45,043 nucleotides of DNA, taken from the NCBI GenBank assembly GCA_002406015.1, contig DHMX01000006.1:1-45043 (forward strand), in the 5' to 3' direction. The translations under genes were made by a program, and so were the position numbers. Source of the DNA: Lachnospiraceae bacterium UBA4631 (GTDB lineage Bacteria; Bacillota; Clostridia; Lachnospirales; Lachnospiraceae). The notes beneath the pieces are model-generated. The model searched no databases, was not told where the DNA came from, and was given only the letters and a program-made list of their open reading frames with translations. This document shows positions 8,696-16,412 of this stretch, one piece after another (the stretch's first letter is position 1; every line of letters starts with the position of its first letter).

Positions 8696-9493
8696 ATGGA
8701 CACATTGGTGGCAGAGAAGAAGCCGGAGCGTAAAGCCGGAATACCCGGAAGTACCTTGAAGCTCATTGCAATTATTACCATGCTGATAGACCATACTGCA
8801 GCAACGATTCTGGAGCGGATGATGCAGCAGCAGGGAATTGAAGTATTTTCCGTACAGGGAATCATGGAGCCGATTTCCATTATGTATTTGGTTATGCGAA
8901 TCATCGGAAGACTTGGATTTCCGATTTTCATTTTTCTGTTGATTGAAGGCTTGGAGCATACCCGGAATCGTTGGAAATATCTTTTGAGACTGGTGTTGTT
9001 TGCGGCAGTTTCCGAAATACCGTTTGATTTTGCCTTTAATCTGAAGCTAGAGCAGATTATGTCCGGTCAGCTTGTGGAATGGGGGTATCAAAATGTATTC
9101 TTTACACTGAGTATCGGTCTGTTGACGATTATCGGGATACAGGCAATACAGGCATCGGGTATAGCCAAATGGTTACAGGTATTAAGTGAAATGGGTATCA
9201 CCATTGTTGGAATGATAGCTGCATATTTGCTGCATACGGACTATGATGCAGTGGGAATACTGGCAATTGTTATGATGTATCTGTTACGAAAGAATCGGAT
9301 TCTTGCAACAGCCGTTAGTTGTATCGTATTGGTATTCAGCAGCTTTTTGGAAATGGCAGCGTTTTTAATTTTGATTCCGATTTCATGCTACAACGGAACA
9401 AGGGGCTGGAAGTTAAAATGGGTATTTTATATCTTTTATCCGGCACATCTGTTTATTTTGTGGCTGATTTGCTGGGGAATGGAAATTGCATAA
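8696..9493 (+). CDS. TraX-family membrane acyltransferase-like protein
   Basis: The 265-residue polytopic protein has about seven or eight hydrophobic segments. Its TraX-family motifs are LKLIAIITMLIDHTAA near residues 20-35, RIIGRLGFPIFIFLLIEGLEHT near 69-91 and FYIFYPAHLFILWL at the end. In the F plasmid TraX acetylates pilin, but TraX-like proteins are common on Firmicute chromosomes with no pilus nearby, as here, and probably acylate some other envelope molecule. No conjugation genes are seen in the window. A 105-residue gene of unknown function follows 14 bp downstream. Confidence 0.85.
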   Translation: MDTLVAEKKPERKAGIPGSTLKLIAIITMLIDHTAATILERMMQQQGIEVFSVQGIMEPISIMYLVMRIIGRLGFPIFIFLLIEGLEHTRNRWKYLLRLVLFAAVSEIPFDFAFNLKLEQIMSGQLVEWGYQNVFFTLSIGLLTIIGIQAIQASGIAKWLQVLSEMGITIVGMIAAYLLHTDYDAVGILAIVMMYLLRKNRILATAVSCIVLVFSSFLEMAAFLILIPISCYNGTRGWKLKWVFYIFYPAHLFILWLICWGMEIA

Positions 9494-9507
9494 GGAGATA
9501 AAACAAT

Positions 9508-9825
9508 ATGAACAGACCGGGAAAAGAAGAATTAAAGAAGCGTTTTTCAGCACACAGACAAACACAGGAATACCGGGAGGATTTTAACCGGTTGATAGAT
9601 TTGGAATTTCAGGATTTTATGCAGGAGTTTCTGGAATTTCATACCAGAGTCACAGAGGATATGATAGAAGAAACCGGCAATGTGAATCCGAGTGTAGAGG
9701 AGCGGGAGTGGTTCTATCTCTATTATGGAGGAGAATTGTATTCGGATGTGATTAAGGCAAAGGGCTGGGGACGAATGGTAGATATGGCACTAGAGTTAAT
9801 TGACAAGGAACAGCAAACAAGCTAA
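9508..9825 (+). CDS. Hypothetical protein
   Basis: This 105-residue, strongly charged, probably all-helical cytosolic protein has a central PSVEEREWFYLYYGGELYSD motif and an AKGWGRMVDMALELI C-terminal helix. No signal peptide or membrane segment is seen and no family is recognised. It starts 14 bp after the TraX-like gene, with AAGGAG 10 bases upstream of the ATG, so the two are probably cotranscribed. Confidence 0.7.
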   Translation: MNRPGKEELKKRFSAHRQTQEYREDFNRLIDLEFQDFMQEFLEFHTRVTEDMIEETGNVNPSVEEREWFYLYYGGELYSDVIKAKGWGRMVDMALELIDKEQQTS

Positions 9826-9871
9826 AATATATAGGATTCTATTACAATGAAAGACAGGCAGGTAGAATTCA

Positions 9872-10399
9872 TTGAAGCAACAGATTACCAAGAATGCAAT
9901 AGAGACAGCATTTGTAAAATTATTGAATGAACGCAACTTCGAAAAGGTTATGGTAAAGGATATTGTAGAGGAATGCGGATTAACCCGAAATACCTTTTAC
10001 TATTATTACGAAGATACCTATAATATAATAACCGATATATTAGAGCGGGAAATTCAACGAATTATAATGGAATTGGATGAAGGAGTTTCATTAGAAGCGG
10101 CAACCGTTGATATTTTTGAATTTCTCGACGAAAATCACAAGATAGCAAAGCACCTGTTTGCTTCCGGTAAGAAGGATGAGCTTTACGGATATGTACGGAG
10201 TGCAACGGAAATTATTATAAGGCATTGGGTAGATATACAGTCTCAAGGCAGAGAGGGAAAGGTACCGGATAAACGCAGGGTTACAAATATATGTAAGTAT
10301 GTCGTGCAGGGAACGATTGACGAGTGGATAGAACGCGGTATGAAGTATTCCCTGAAAGAAGAATTAGAACAGATTAATTTTAGTACATTTTTGACTTGA
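9872..10399 (+). CDS. TetR/AcrR-family transcriptional regulator
   Basis: The 175-residue protein has an N-terminal TetR helix-turn-helix at about residues 5-50: AIETAFVKLLNERNFEKV, then VKDIVEECGLTRNTFYYYYED. The effector domain has no clear match. The start is a TTG, chosen because AGGTAG lies upstream and no ATG is available in frame near the HTH. It directly precedes a fatty-acid/polyketide-like operon and is separated from it by a terminator and a 17-bp palindrome. Control of that operon is a reasonable inference. Confidence 0.85.
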   Translation: MKQQITKNAIETAFVKLLNERNFEKVMVKDIVEECGLTRNTFYYYYEDTYNIITDILEREIQRIIMELDEGVSLEAATVDIFEFLDENHKIAKHLFASGKKDELYGYVRSATEIIIRHWVDIQSQGREGKVPDKRRVTNICKYVVQGTIDEWIERGMKYSLKEELEQINFSTFLT

Positions 10400-10429
10400 T
10401 GTATGGTTTTTGTACATCAAGTCTTTTTT
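10393..10429 (+). terminator. Terminator overlapping the TetR stop codon
   Basis: GACTTGATGTA (10393-10403) and TACATCAAGTC (10413-10423) form a perfect 11-bp stem with a 9-base loop followed by six T. The stop codon TGA lies inside the left arm. Confidence 0.9.
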
Positions 10430-10471
10430 GTTGCTTTCTTTTTTCTACAAAAATCGTTATATTCATACATG

Positions 10472-10488
10472 GTAGTTTTGAAAACTAC
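10472..10488 (+). promoter_or_regulatory. 17-bp palindrome, candidate operator of the fatty-acid-like operon
   Basis: GTAGTTTTGAAAACTAC is a perfect palindrome around a central G. It lies 37 bp before the PlsC-like start and 9 bp after a TATATT box at 10458-10463, the normal place for a repressor site. The adjacent TetR gene is the obvious candidate to bind it. It does not match the FapR or FabT consensus as I know them. Confidence 0.5.
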
Positions 10489-10524
10489 ATCAAAGCGACA
10501 AGGATAACCGGATTGGAGGCAGTC

Positions 10525-11211
10525 ATGGGAGCAGTAGGACAGGGATTTGTGCGTGGAGTTATTCAGGCAGGCATGTATCTGGCATATCGTCCAAAGGTAA
10601 TATATAAAAATAAAAAGGCAATGAAGGTCATGAAAGAGGATGCTCCGTTAATATTTATCTGTAATCATATGAGTCATAATGACGGAGCGTTGATTGCATC
10701 TGTACTTCATAAGAAGAAGCCGTATTTTTTGATTGCAAAGGATTGGTATGACAAGAAGCAGTTCGGTGTGTTTTTAAAGGCATACGGAAGTGTTCCGGTT
10801 GACCGTACAGGTATGGATACAAGTTGGTATGACGCTTGCCGAAAGTTGTTAGAGGCAGGTCATTCCATTTTGATTTTCCCGGAGGGAAAGACCTCCAAGG
10901 GTGAAATGAATGCGTTTCAGCCGGGCTTTGCGGTACTGGCAGAAAAAACCGGAGCAAAAGTCGTGGAATGTGCACATGTCGGAGAGTACCATGTACTGTT
11001 TGGAGAGCGAAAGCGGATTCTGATTGGCGAAAGCTATACCTTGGAATGTCCGAAGGATATTCGGAAATCCCTATATGCGAAGCAGGTTGCGGCACAGGCA
11101 AGGGAGCGAATCCGAAACATGAAGCAGCAGCTATTAGCGGAGCAGCGGGTTTTGGAGCCGGAGGCAGAGGGTGCTTTGCCGGAAGCAGAGGCAGCAGCAA
11201 CCAAGGAATAA
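10525..11211 (+). CDS. PlsC-like 1-acylglycerol-3-phosphate acyltransferase family protein
   Basis: The 228-residue protein has the acyltransferase H-x4-D motif (His48 and Asp53 in CNHMSHNDGAL), FPEGKTSKG near 116-124 and SVPVDRTG between them. It should transfer an acyl group from ACP or CoA to a glycerolipid or similar hydroxyl acceptor at the membrane. The ATG at 10525 is chosen because GGAGG is 5 bases upstream; the open frame extends back into the TetR gene without a plausible start. The C-terminal ~25 residues are Ala/Glu-rich. It heads the ACP-ketosynthase operon, so it may use the acyl chain made there. Confidence 0.85.
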   Translation: MGAVGQGFVRGVIQAGMYLAYRPKVIYKNKKAMKVMKEDAPLIFICNHMSHNDGALIASVLHKKKPYFLIAKDWYDKKQFGVFLKAYGSVPVDRTGMDTSWYDACRKLLEAGHSILIFPEGKTSKGEMNAFQPGFAVLAEKTGAKVVECAHVGEYHVLFGERKRILIGESYTLECPKDIRKSLYAKQVAAQARERIRNMKQQLLAEQRVLEPEAEGALPEAEAAATKE

Positions 11212-11229
11212 CCGATACAAGTTGTAATT

Positions 11230-11264
11230 AAGCACAAAGGTGCTTGATGAGAAGCGAAAGCTTC
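11230..11264 (+). other. Two hairpins in the ACP leader
   Basis: AAGCAC/GTGCTT (11230-11245, AAAG loop) and GAAGC/GCTTC (11251-11264, GAAA tetraloop) sit in the 90-bp gap between the PlsC-like gene and acp. Neither is followed by a T-run, so they are not terminators. They may affect mRNA processing or stability. Confidence 0.45.
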
Positions 11265-11301
11265 AGATATTATAGCAAAGAGAGAAAGGAAAAGAAAAAC
11301 C

Positions 11302-11550
11302 ATGGAAAGAGCAGAAGTAGCAGCAAAGATTAAGGATATGTTAGTAGAGAATTTAAGAATCCCAGAAGAAATGCTGGATGATGATGCAGAATTATTTGGC
11401 GGTGACATCGGATTGGATTCTGTAGATTCTTTGGAAATTATTGCAGGAATTGATGACCTGTTTGGTGTTAACATGACAGGTGTAGACAAGACTAATTTCA
11501 GAGACATTAATGCATTAACAAATTATGTAATGGAAAATGCGGAGGCTTAA
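11302..11550 (+). CDS. Acyl carrier protein
   Basis: The 82-residue acidic protein has the phosphopantetheine attachment motif GLDSVDSLEI with Ser40 as the modified residue, and the usual four-helix ACP length. It carries growing acyl or ketoacyl chains for the ketosynthase, ketoreductase and dehydratase encoded immediately downstream. The ketosynthase gene begins 3 bp after its stop codon. An AGAGAAAGGA stretch lies upstream. It is probably a dedicated carrier rather than the primary FAS AcpP, but that cannot be decided here. Confidence 0.93.
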   Translation: MERAEVAAKIKDMLVENLRIPEEMLDDDAELFGGDIGLDSVDSLEIIAGIDDLFGVNMTGVDKTNFRDINALTNYVMENAEA

Positions 11551-11553
11551 TTC

Positions 11554-13764
11554 ATGAAGAAACGGTGCGTAATTACCGGACTGGGAATCGTTTGTCCGGT
11601 TGGAAATGATGTAAAGGAAAGCTGGGACAGTATACAGAAGGGTAAAACCGGAATTGCAAAGGTAACATCTGTAGATACAGAGGGATGCTATGCAAATCTG
11701 GGTGGTGAGGTATTTTGTGATGATTTACCGGCACCGCAATATGACCGTTCTGTACGGTTATGCATACGGGCAGCACAGGAAGCAATTGCAGATGCAGGCT
11801 TTGATGCAAAGGCAGCCGGTGAGGCAGGTGTAATCGTAGGAAGCTGTATCGGCGGTGCAGTCAGTATTGATGAATATTTGACCGCTCAGAAGAACGGCAG
11901 CGAAGACGACAGTCGGATTCCGAATATGGCGGCATCCTCAATTGCAAATCATACAGCCGCTTATCTGGGCTTAAACGGTGTAACAGCCAATATCGTAAAT
12001 GCTTGTGCAGCAGGTACTATGAGCGTTTCCTATGCGTGTGATTTGATACGCTCCGGAAATGGCAGCGTATTTCTGGCCGGTGGTACGGACCCGTTTTCTT
12101 CTTTGGCATTTGCAGGCTTTCATGCTCTGCATGCCTTGTCAGTAGACCCATGTTCACCGCTGAATCACAGCAATGGTATTACCTTGGGTGAAGGTTCCGG
12201 AATCTTAGTGGTAGAGGAATATGAACATGCAGTTGCCAGAGGGGCAAAGATATATTGTGAGGTTGCCGGATATGGTGTAAATAGTGACGCATATCATATT
12301 ACTGCACCGGACCCATCCGGAGAAGGTCAGATGGATGTTATCCGTCGGGCATTGCAGTCGGCAGAGGTAGAACCTTCCGATATTGCGTATGTGAATGCAC
12401 ACGGAACCGGCACCGCAAAAAATGACGAGGCAGAGTTCTTATCCCTGCATACAATATTTGACGGAACCAATGTATCCGTCAGCTCTACCAAATCCATGAC
12501 CGGTCACTGTCTGGGTGCTGCCGGTGCGGTAGAAGCAGTATTTACCGTAAAGGCAGTCAGTGAAGATATACTGCCGCCGACCATTGGTTACACAGACGAG
12601 GATAAGGCTGCATTAAAGGAAAAGGCAGGCGAACTGGATTTCGTTGCAAACGAAAGCCGTAAGAAGGCAATCCCGATGGCAATGTCTAATTCCTTTGCAT
12701 TTGGCGGAACCAATGCAAGTATTATTTTCGCAAAGGAAGCAAAAGAAAAAGAAGAAAACGAAAAACAGAGATTATTTATTACCGGTTTTGGACAGGTATT
12801 AAGTAAGAATACAGATGCAAAGGCAGCAACGGTATCCTTAGATATGAAGGATTTCACAGAGCGGGGCGTAAAGCTTGGTGTATTCCGGAAGCTGGATAAG
12901 TTCAGCCAGTTACAGTTAATCAGCGGAATTGATGCTTTAAAGAGTGCAGGTATTACCGTATCCGAGGAAAATGAGCGTCGGATTGGTACGATTATCGGTA
13001 CTTCCGCAGGTCCGGTGACAGAGGTTTCCAACTTCCAGAAGAATATTTGTGAAAAGGGTGCCACCGCAGGTAGTGCCTTTACCTTCCCGAATACCGTTTA
13101 TAATGCGGCAGGCGGTCATTTTTCTATCTTTACCAAGACGAAGGGCTATTGTGCAACGGTTGCCAACGGAACACAGGCAGGCTTACAGAGTGTTGCATAT
13201 GCCTGTGATGTATTGGAAAAGGGAAATGAAGACATTATGCTGGCTGCCGGAACGGATGAAGGCTCCGATATGGTAACATTTTTCTATGAGCATAGCGGAA
13301 TAAACGGGGAAAATGTTCTCGGAGAAGGAAGCTCTACGGTTGTATTGGAGACAGAGCAGAGTGTTGAAAAGAGACAGGCTCACCGCTATGCAGAGATTGC
13401 CGGGTATGCATGTACCCATTCTGCCGGAACAAAGGAGTACAGCGAAGCACAGGCTATGAAGGCAGCAATTGAAACGGCATTGGAGAGAGCCGGCTATCAG
13501 GCTTCGGATATAGAAGAGGTATATGCGGTTATCAGCAATCAAGAGAAGCAAAAGACAGATGAACAGGCAGTTTTGACAGAGTTGTTTGGTGCAAAAGAGA
13601 TACAGGATGTACGCAAGGAAACCGGAGACTGCCGGGCAGCCAGTGCAAATGACCAGTTGGTAGAGGCGGCAACCGCCATTGATGCCGGAACGGTAAAGCG
13701 TGCATTGGCAGTGTCATACGGCTGTGGTTCTTATACGGCAGTAGTCTTAAAAGCGTGTGAATGA
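11554..13764 (+). CDS. Fused ketosynthase + chain-length-factor-like protein
   Basis: The 736-residue protein has two thiolase-fold halves. Half one (1-~395) is a full FabF-type ketosynthase with Cys151 (NACAAGT), His283 (NAHGTGT) and His318 (MTGHCLGAAGA). Half two (~406-736) keeps the fold (TGFGQ, GTSAGPVTE, AAGTDE, LGEGSS) but has VANGTQAGL at residues 536-544, with Thr/Gln where the Cys should be, and lacks both His motifs. A Gln in this place is the hallmark of chain-length factors (KS-beta) of type II polyketide synthases. The two are thus a KS-alpha/KS-beta pair in one chain, probably performing iterative condensation on the adjacent ACP. No acyltransferase domain is present. Confidence 0.88.
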   Translation: MKKRCVITGLGIVCPVGNDVKESWDSIQKGKTGIAKVTSVDTEGCYANLGGEVFCDDLPAPQYDRSVRLCIRAAQEAIADAGFDAKAAGEAGVIVGSCIGGAVSIDEYLTAQKNGSEDDSRIPNMAASSIANHTAAYLGLNGVTANIVNACAAGTMSVSYACDLIRSGNGSVFLAGGTDPFSSLAFAGFHALHALSVDPCSPLNHSNGITLGEGSGILVVEEYEHAVARGAKIYCEVAGYGVNSDAYHITAPDPSGEGQMDVIRRALQSAEVEPSDIAYVNAHGTGTAKNDEAEFLSLHTIFDGTNVSVSSTKSMTGHCLGAAGAVEAVFTVKAVSEDILPPTIGYTDEDKAALKEKAGELDFVANESRKKAIPMAMSNSFAFGGTNASIIFAKEAKEKEENEKQRLFITGFGQVLSKNTDAKAATVSLDMKDFTERGVKLGVFRKLDKFSQLQLISGIDALKSAGITVSEENERRIGTIIGTSAGPVTEVSNFQKNICEKGATAGSAFTFPNTVYNAAGGHFSIFTKTKGYCATVANGTQAGLQSVAYACDVLEKGNEDIMLAAGTDEGSDMVTFFYEHSGINGENVLGEGSSTVVLETEQSVEKRQAHRYAEIAGYACTHSAGTKEYSEAQAMKAAIETALERAGYQASDIEEVYAVISNQEKQKTDEQAVLTELFGAKEIQDVRKETGDCRAASANDQLVEAATAIDAGTVKRALAVSYGCGSYTAVVLKACE

Positions 13765-13799
13765 TAAGGTTGTCATAGGGCAGGAAAGGAAATAAGAGG

Positions 13800-14531
13800 A
13801 TGAGTACAGCAATTGTAACGGGTGCATCCAGAGGAATCGGTCGTGCATGTGCCATTGAGCTTGCAAAGGCAGGCTATGATATAGTTGTGAATTATGTGTC
13901 AAATGAAGCTGCTGCACAGGCAGTAGTTCAGGAAATAGAAGCTCTGGGACGAAAGGCATTGGCAATTCAGGCAGATACGTCTGACTTAAAGGCTGTGCAG
14001 GCAATGTTTCGTACCGCAGGTAAGGAATTTGACAGCATAGACGTTCTGGTAAATAATGCCGGAGTTGTGGATGATAAATATCTGTTGATGCTGCCGGAGG
14101 ATTCGTTAGAGCGGAGTCTGGATATTAACATTAAAGGATATTTTCATTGTACACAAAATGCAGCATTGAAAATGATGCGGAAGAAGAAGGGCTGTATTGT
14201 AAATGTATCTTCCGTAAGCTCGGTGGTAGCCATTCCGGGGCAGAGTGTGTATAGTGCAACCAAGGGAGCTGTCAATGCAATGACGGCAACACTGGCAAAG
14301 GAGCTTGCACAGTATGGAATCCGGGTGAATGCGGTTGCACCGGGATTTATTGCAACCGATATGATTGAACAGATTCCGGAGGAGCAAAAGGCAGAGCATT
14401 TAAAGGCAGTTCCGTTAGGACGCTTTGGGGAAGCCGAAGAGGTTGGTAAGCTGGTATGTATGCTTTGCTCCGATGCAATGTCCTATGTAACCGGACAGAC
14501 GATTATTATGGACGGAGGCTTGAGTCTATGA
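13800..14531 (+). CDS. 3-oxoacyl-ACP reductase (FabG-like SDR)
   Basis: The 243-residue short-chain dehydrogenase has TGASRGIG at residues 7-14 (NADPH binding), VNNAG at 84-88 and the catalytic Ser138, Tyr151 and Lys155 (YSATK). DGGLSL is at the C-terminus. It should reduce 3-ketoacyl-ACP made by the upstream synthase to 3-hydroxyacyl-ACP. The stop codon overlaps the start of the dehydratase gene by 4 bp (ATGA), indicating translational coupling. FabG is the usual annotation, but its substrate here may be the product of this cluster rather than primary fatty acids. Confidence 0.92.
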   Translation: MSTAIVTGASRGIGRACAIELAKAGYDIVVNYVSNEAAAQAVVQEIEALGRKALAIQADTSDLKAVQAMFRTAGKEFDSIDVLVNNAGVVDDKYLLMLPEDSLERSLDINIKGYFHCTQNAALKMMRKKKGCIVNVSSVSSVVAIPGQSVYSATKGAVNAMTATLAKELAQYGIRVNAVAPGFIATDMIEQIPEEQKAEHLKAVPLGRFGEAEEVGKLVCMLCSDAMSYVTGQTIIMDGGLSL

Positions 14532-14977
14532 ACCTATTAGAGATTAATGAACGGATGCGTCAAAGACCTCCGTTTCAGATGATAGAGCGGGTAACAGAGC
14601 TGACACCCGGAAAGTCTGCAACCGGAATTAAGTGTGTATCGGTAAATGAACCGTATTTTCAGGGACATATGCCGGGATACCCGATTATGCCGGGCGTATT
14701 ATTAATAGAAACCGCAGCACAGCTCTGCTCGTTAGTTATTGAGCAGGAGGGTGTGGATGACAGTAAAATATATGTACTGTTAAAGGTAAAGGATTTCAAA
14801 TTTGTAAAAGCAGTGATTCCGGGAGACCGTCTGGAAATTAAGGTGGAATGTCTGAGAGCCGGAACCGGCTTATATGAGTTCACTGCACAGATTTTCAGTG
14901 ACGGAAAGCTGCGGGCAAAGGGTGATATGCTCTTTACGGCAGTTGATAAAGAAAGTGTATTCAGTGAGGAAGCTTGA
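14528..14977 (+). CDS. 3-hydroxyacyl-ACP dehydratase (FabZ-like hotdog protein)
   Basis: The 149-residue hotdog-fold protein has the FabZ signature PYFQGHMPGYPIMPGVLLIE, giving catalytic His47 and Glu61, and starts with the typical RPPFQMIERV. It dehydrates 3-hydroxyacyl-ACP to trans-2-enoyl-ACP. The start ATG overlaps the FabG-like stop codon. A longer open frame upstream only covers the end of fabG and is not used. No enoyl reductase gene is adjacent, so the local enzymes alone would leave double bonds in place. Confidence 0.92.
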   Translation: MNLLEINERMRQRPPFQMIERVTELTPGKSATGIKCVSVNEPYFQGHMPGYPIMPGVLLIETAAQLCSLVIEQEGVDDSKIYVLLKVKDFKFVKAVIPGDRLEIKVECLRAGTGLYEFTAQIFSDGKLRAKGDMLFTAVDKESVFSEEA

Positions 14978-14988
14978 GGTAGATGCCC

Positions 14989-15693
14989 ATGAAAGTATTA
15001 GTAATCAACGGAAGTCCCAAGGGAGAACGAAGTAATACCATGTGGCTGACCCATGCATTTGTTGATGGATTTCCGAAGGATGCAGAGATTACCTATGTAA
15101 CCCTGCGGGAGAAGGACATTCACCCATGTATGGGCTGCTTTTCCTGCTGGACAAAGACACCCGGACAATGTGCGATTCGGGATGATATGCAGGAGATATA
15201 TCAGGCAATATTAGAATCGGATATTATCATTGAAAGTTTTCCGTTGTATTTTGCGGGAATGCCTTCCCGTATGCGAATGATGACAGAACGGTGTCTGTTG
15301 TTTACAAAGCGGTACGAAGGAAGTCCGGAGGATACCTTCCATTCGATACTGGAAATGGAGGAGTATAGTCTGAAGGATAAGAAGCTGGTGGTAATTTCCT
15401 CCTGCGGATATGTATCCATGGATACCATGTTTGAAGGTTTGTTAAAGGAATATGATTTGATATGCGGAGAAGGTAACTTTACCAGCATATTGTGTGCACA
15501 AGGAGAACTGCTTCAGGCGGGAAGCCGTACCAGACAGGTAGTAAACTATCTTGAGGAAGTACGAAATGCAGGAGAAGAATACTACCGAACCGGTAAAATA
15601 TCCCCGGAGAGAAATGAACGCCTGATGAAGCAGATGGTTTCACCGAGAACCTTCGAGGTTCTGATTAAACGCTACTGGCAGGAGCGTATGTAG
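14989..15693 (+). CDS. NAD(P)H/FMN-dependent flavoprotein with a Cys-rich motif
   Basis: The 234-residue flavodoxin-like protein opens with MKVLVINGSPKGERSNT (phosphate-binding loop for FMN). CMGCFSCWTKTPGQC follows near residues 47-61, a spacing like that of iron-sulfur flavoproteins and related oxidoreductases. It is probably a cytosolic reductase; whether an Fe-S cluster is bound is unknown. ATGs at 14983 and 14989 are in frame. GAGGT at 14976-14980 is 2 and 8 bases away, so 14989 is preferred. It sits 11 bp behind the dehydratase gene in the same operon and may reduce the acyl product, but that is inference. Confidence 0.8.
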   Translation: MKVLVINGSPKGERSNTMWLTHAFVDGFPKDAEITYVTLREKDIHPCMGCFSCWTKTPGQCAIRDDMQEIYQAILESDIIIESFPLYFAGMPSRMRMMTERCLLFTKRYEGSPEDTFHSILEMEEYSLKDKKLVVISSCGYVSMDTMFEGLLKEYDLICGEGNFTSILCAQGELLQAGSRTRQVVNYLEEVRNAGEEYYRTGKISPERNERLMKQMVSPRTFEVLIKRYWQERM

Positions 15694-15724
15694 CAAGGGA
15701 TAAGGTAAGCAGGGAAGAATAAGT

Positions 15725-16312
15725 ATGAAAAAATATAATATCGTAAAGCAAGCAAAGATATTTAATTTAATAATATATTCCTTCATGGTGTTGGTCGGGC
15801 TGTTTTTATTACTGTTTAATAAGCTGACCGTCATGCAGGAAGTGATTATGATTGGTGCCTTATGTATTATGGTTGGCGGTGCTAAGATTCTGGGATATTT
15901 TTCCAATGACCTTTATCGACTGGCATTTCAGTTTGATTTTGCGTCAGGGTTATTTCTCATTATAATAGGAATTTTGTTTTTGTTTACAGGAAAGATGGAC
16001 CCGCCTGCCATATCAAAGACCGTAGGCATCTATGTATTTCTGGATGGTTTATTAAAGCTTCAGACCGCATTTGATGCGAAAAAATTCGGGATTCAGAAGT
16101 GGTTTATTGTACTGTTGACCGCCATATGTGTGGTGGGAGTAGGAATCATGGCGTTAGTGGCACCTTATGCAGAGCAATTATCGCAGTTTGTGCTGTTAGC
16201 GGTCTGCCTGATGGTAGATGGTCTGGTGAATATCTGGATTACTGCCTATACGGTTCGTGTGCGGGCAAAAAAGAAAAATCTGGAAGAGCGGTTTGGCATT
16301 AAGGAGGAATAA
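15725..16312 (+). CDS. DUF308 (HdeD-like) membrane protein
   Basis: The 195-residue protein has six hydrophobic segments in three pairs, with GLFLIIIGILFLF and repeated glycine-rich helix ends typical of DUF308/HdeD proteins, and a basic C-terminal tail. Function is unknown; family members are linked to acid or envelope stress in enterobacteria. It is the last gene of the fatty-acid-like operon, 31 bp after the flavoprotein gene, with a terminator over its stop codon. A related DUF308 domain forms the first third of the protein at 25700-27877. Confidence 0.8.
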   Translation: MKKYNIVKQAKIFNLIIYSFMVLVGLFLLLFNKLTVMQEVIMIGALCIMVGGAKILGYFSNDLYRLAFQFDFASGLFLIIIGILFLFTGKMDPPAISKTVGIYVFLDGLLKLQTAFDAKKFGIQKWFIVLLTAICVVGVGIMALVAPYAEQLSQFVLLAVCLMVDGLVNIWITAYTVRVRAKKKNLEERFGIKEE

Positions 16313-16324
16313 ATTCCTCCTTTT
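16301..16324 (+). terminator. Terminator overlapping the DUF308 stop codon
   Basis: AAGGAGGAA (16301-16309) and TTCCTCCTT (16314-16322) form a perfect 9-bp stem around a TAAA loop that contains the stop codon TAA; further T follow. Confidence 0.85.
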
Positions 16325-16327
16325 GTC

Positions 16328-16356
16328 TTGCGTATGCGGAAAAAACAGGGTATGAT
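16328..16356 (+). promoter_or_regulatory. Promoter of glyA
   Basis: TTGCGT (16328-16333), a 17-bp spacer and TATGAT (16351-16356), 56 bp before the start codon and directly after a terminator. Confidence 0.6.
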
Positions 16357-16412
16357 AAGCGTAGCTTGTGTCAAGAAAGTACGAGACACAGAATCAGACA
16401 GGAGGAAAATAT

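Noticed and set aside
8696..9493. Evidence for a conjugative element because of the TraX name
   Set aside because: No relaxase, coupling protein or type IV secretion genes occur; chromosomal TraX-like proteins are common in Firmicutes.
10396..10524. N-terminal extension of the PlsC-like protein back into the TetR terminator
   Set aside because: The region contains a strong terminator and the palindrome; the ATG at 10525 has GGAGG in proper place.
16357..16412. A glycine or tetrahydrofolate riboswitch before glyA
   Set aside because: The leader is only about 50 nt and shows only a weak GTGTC/GACAC hairpin; the required conserved cores are absent.
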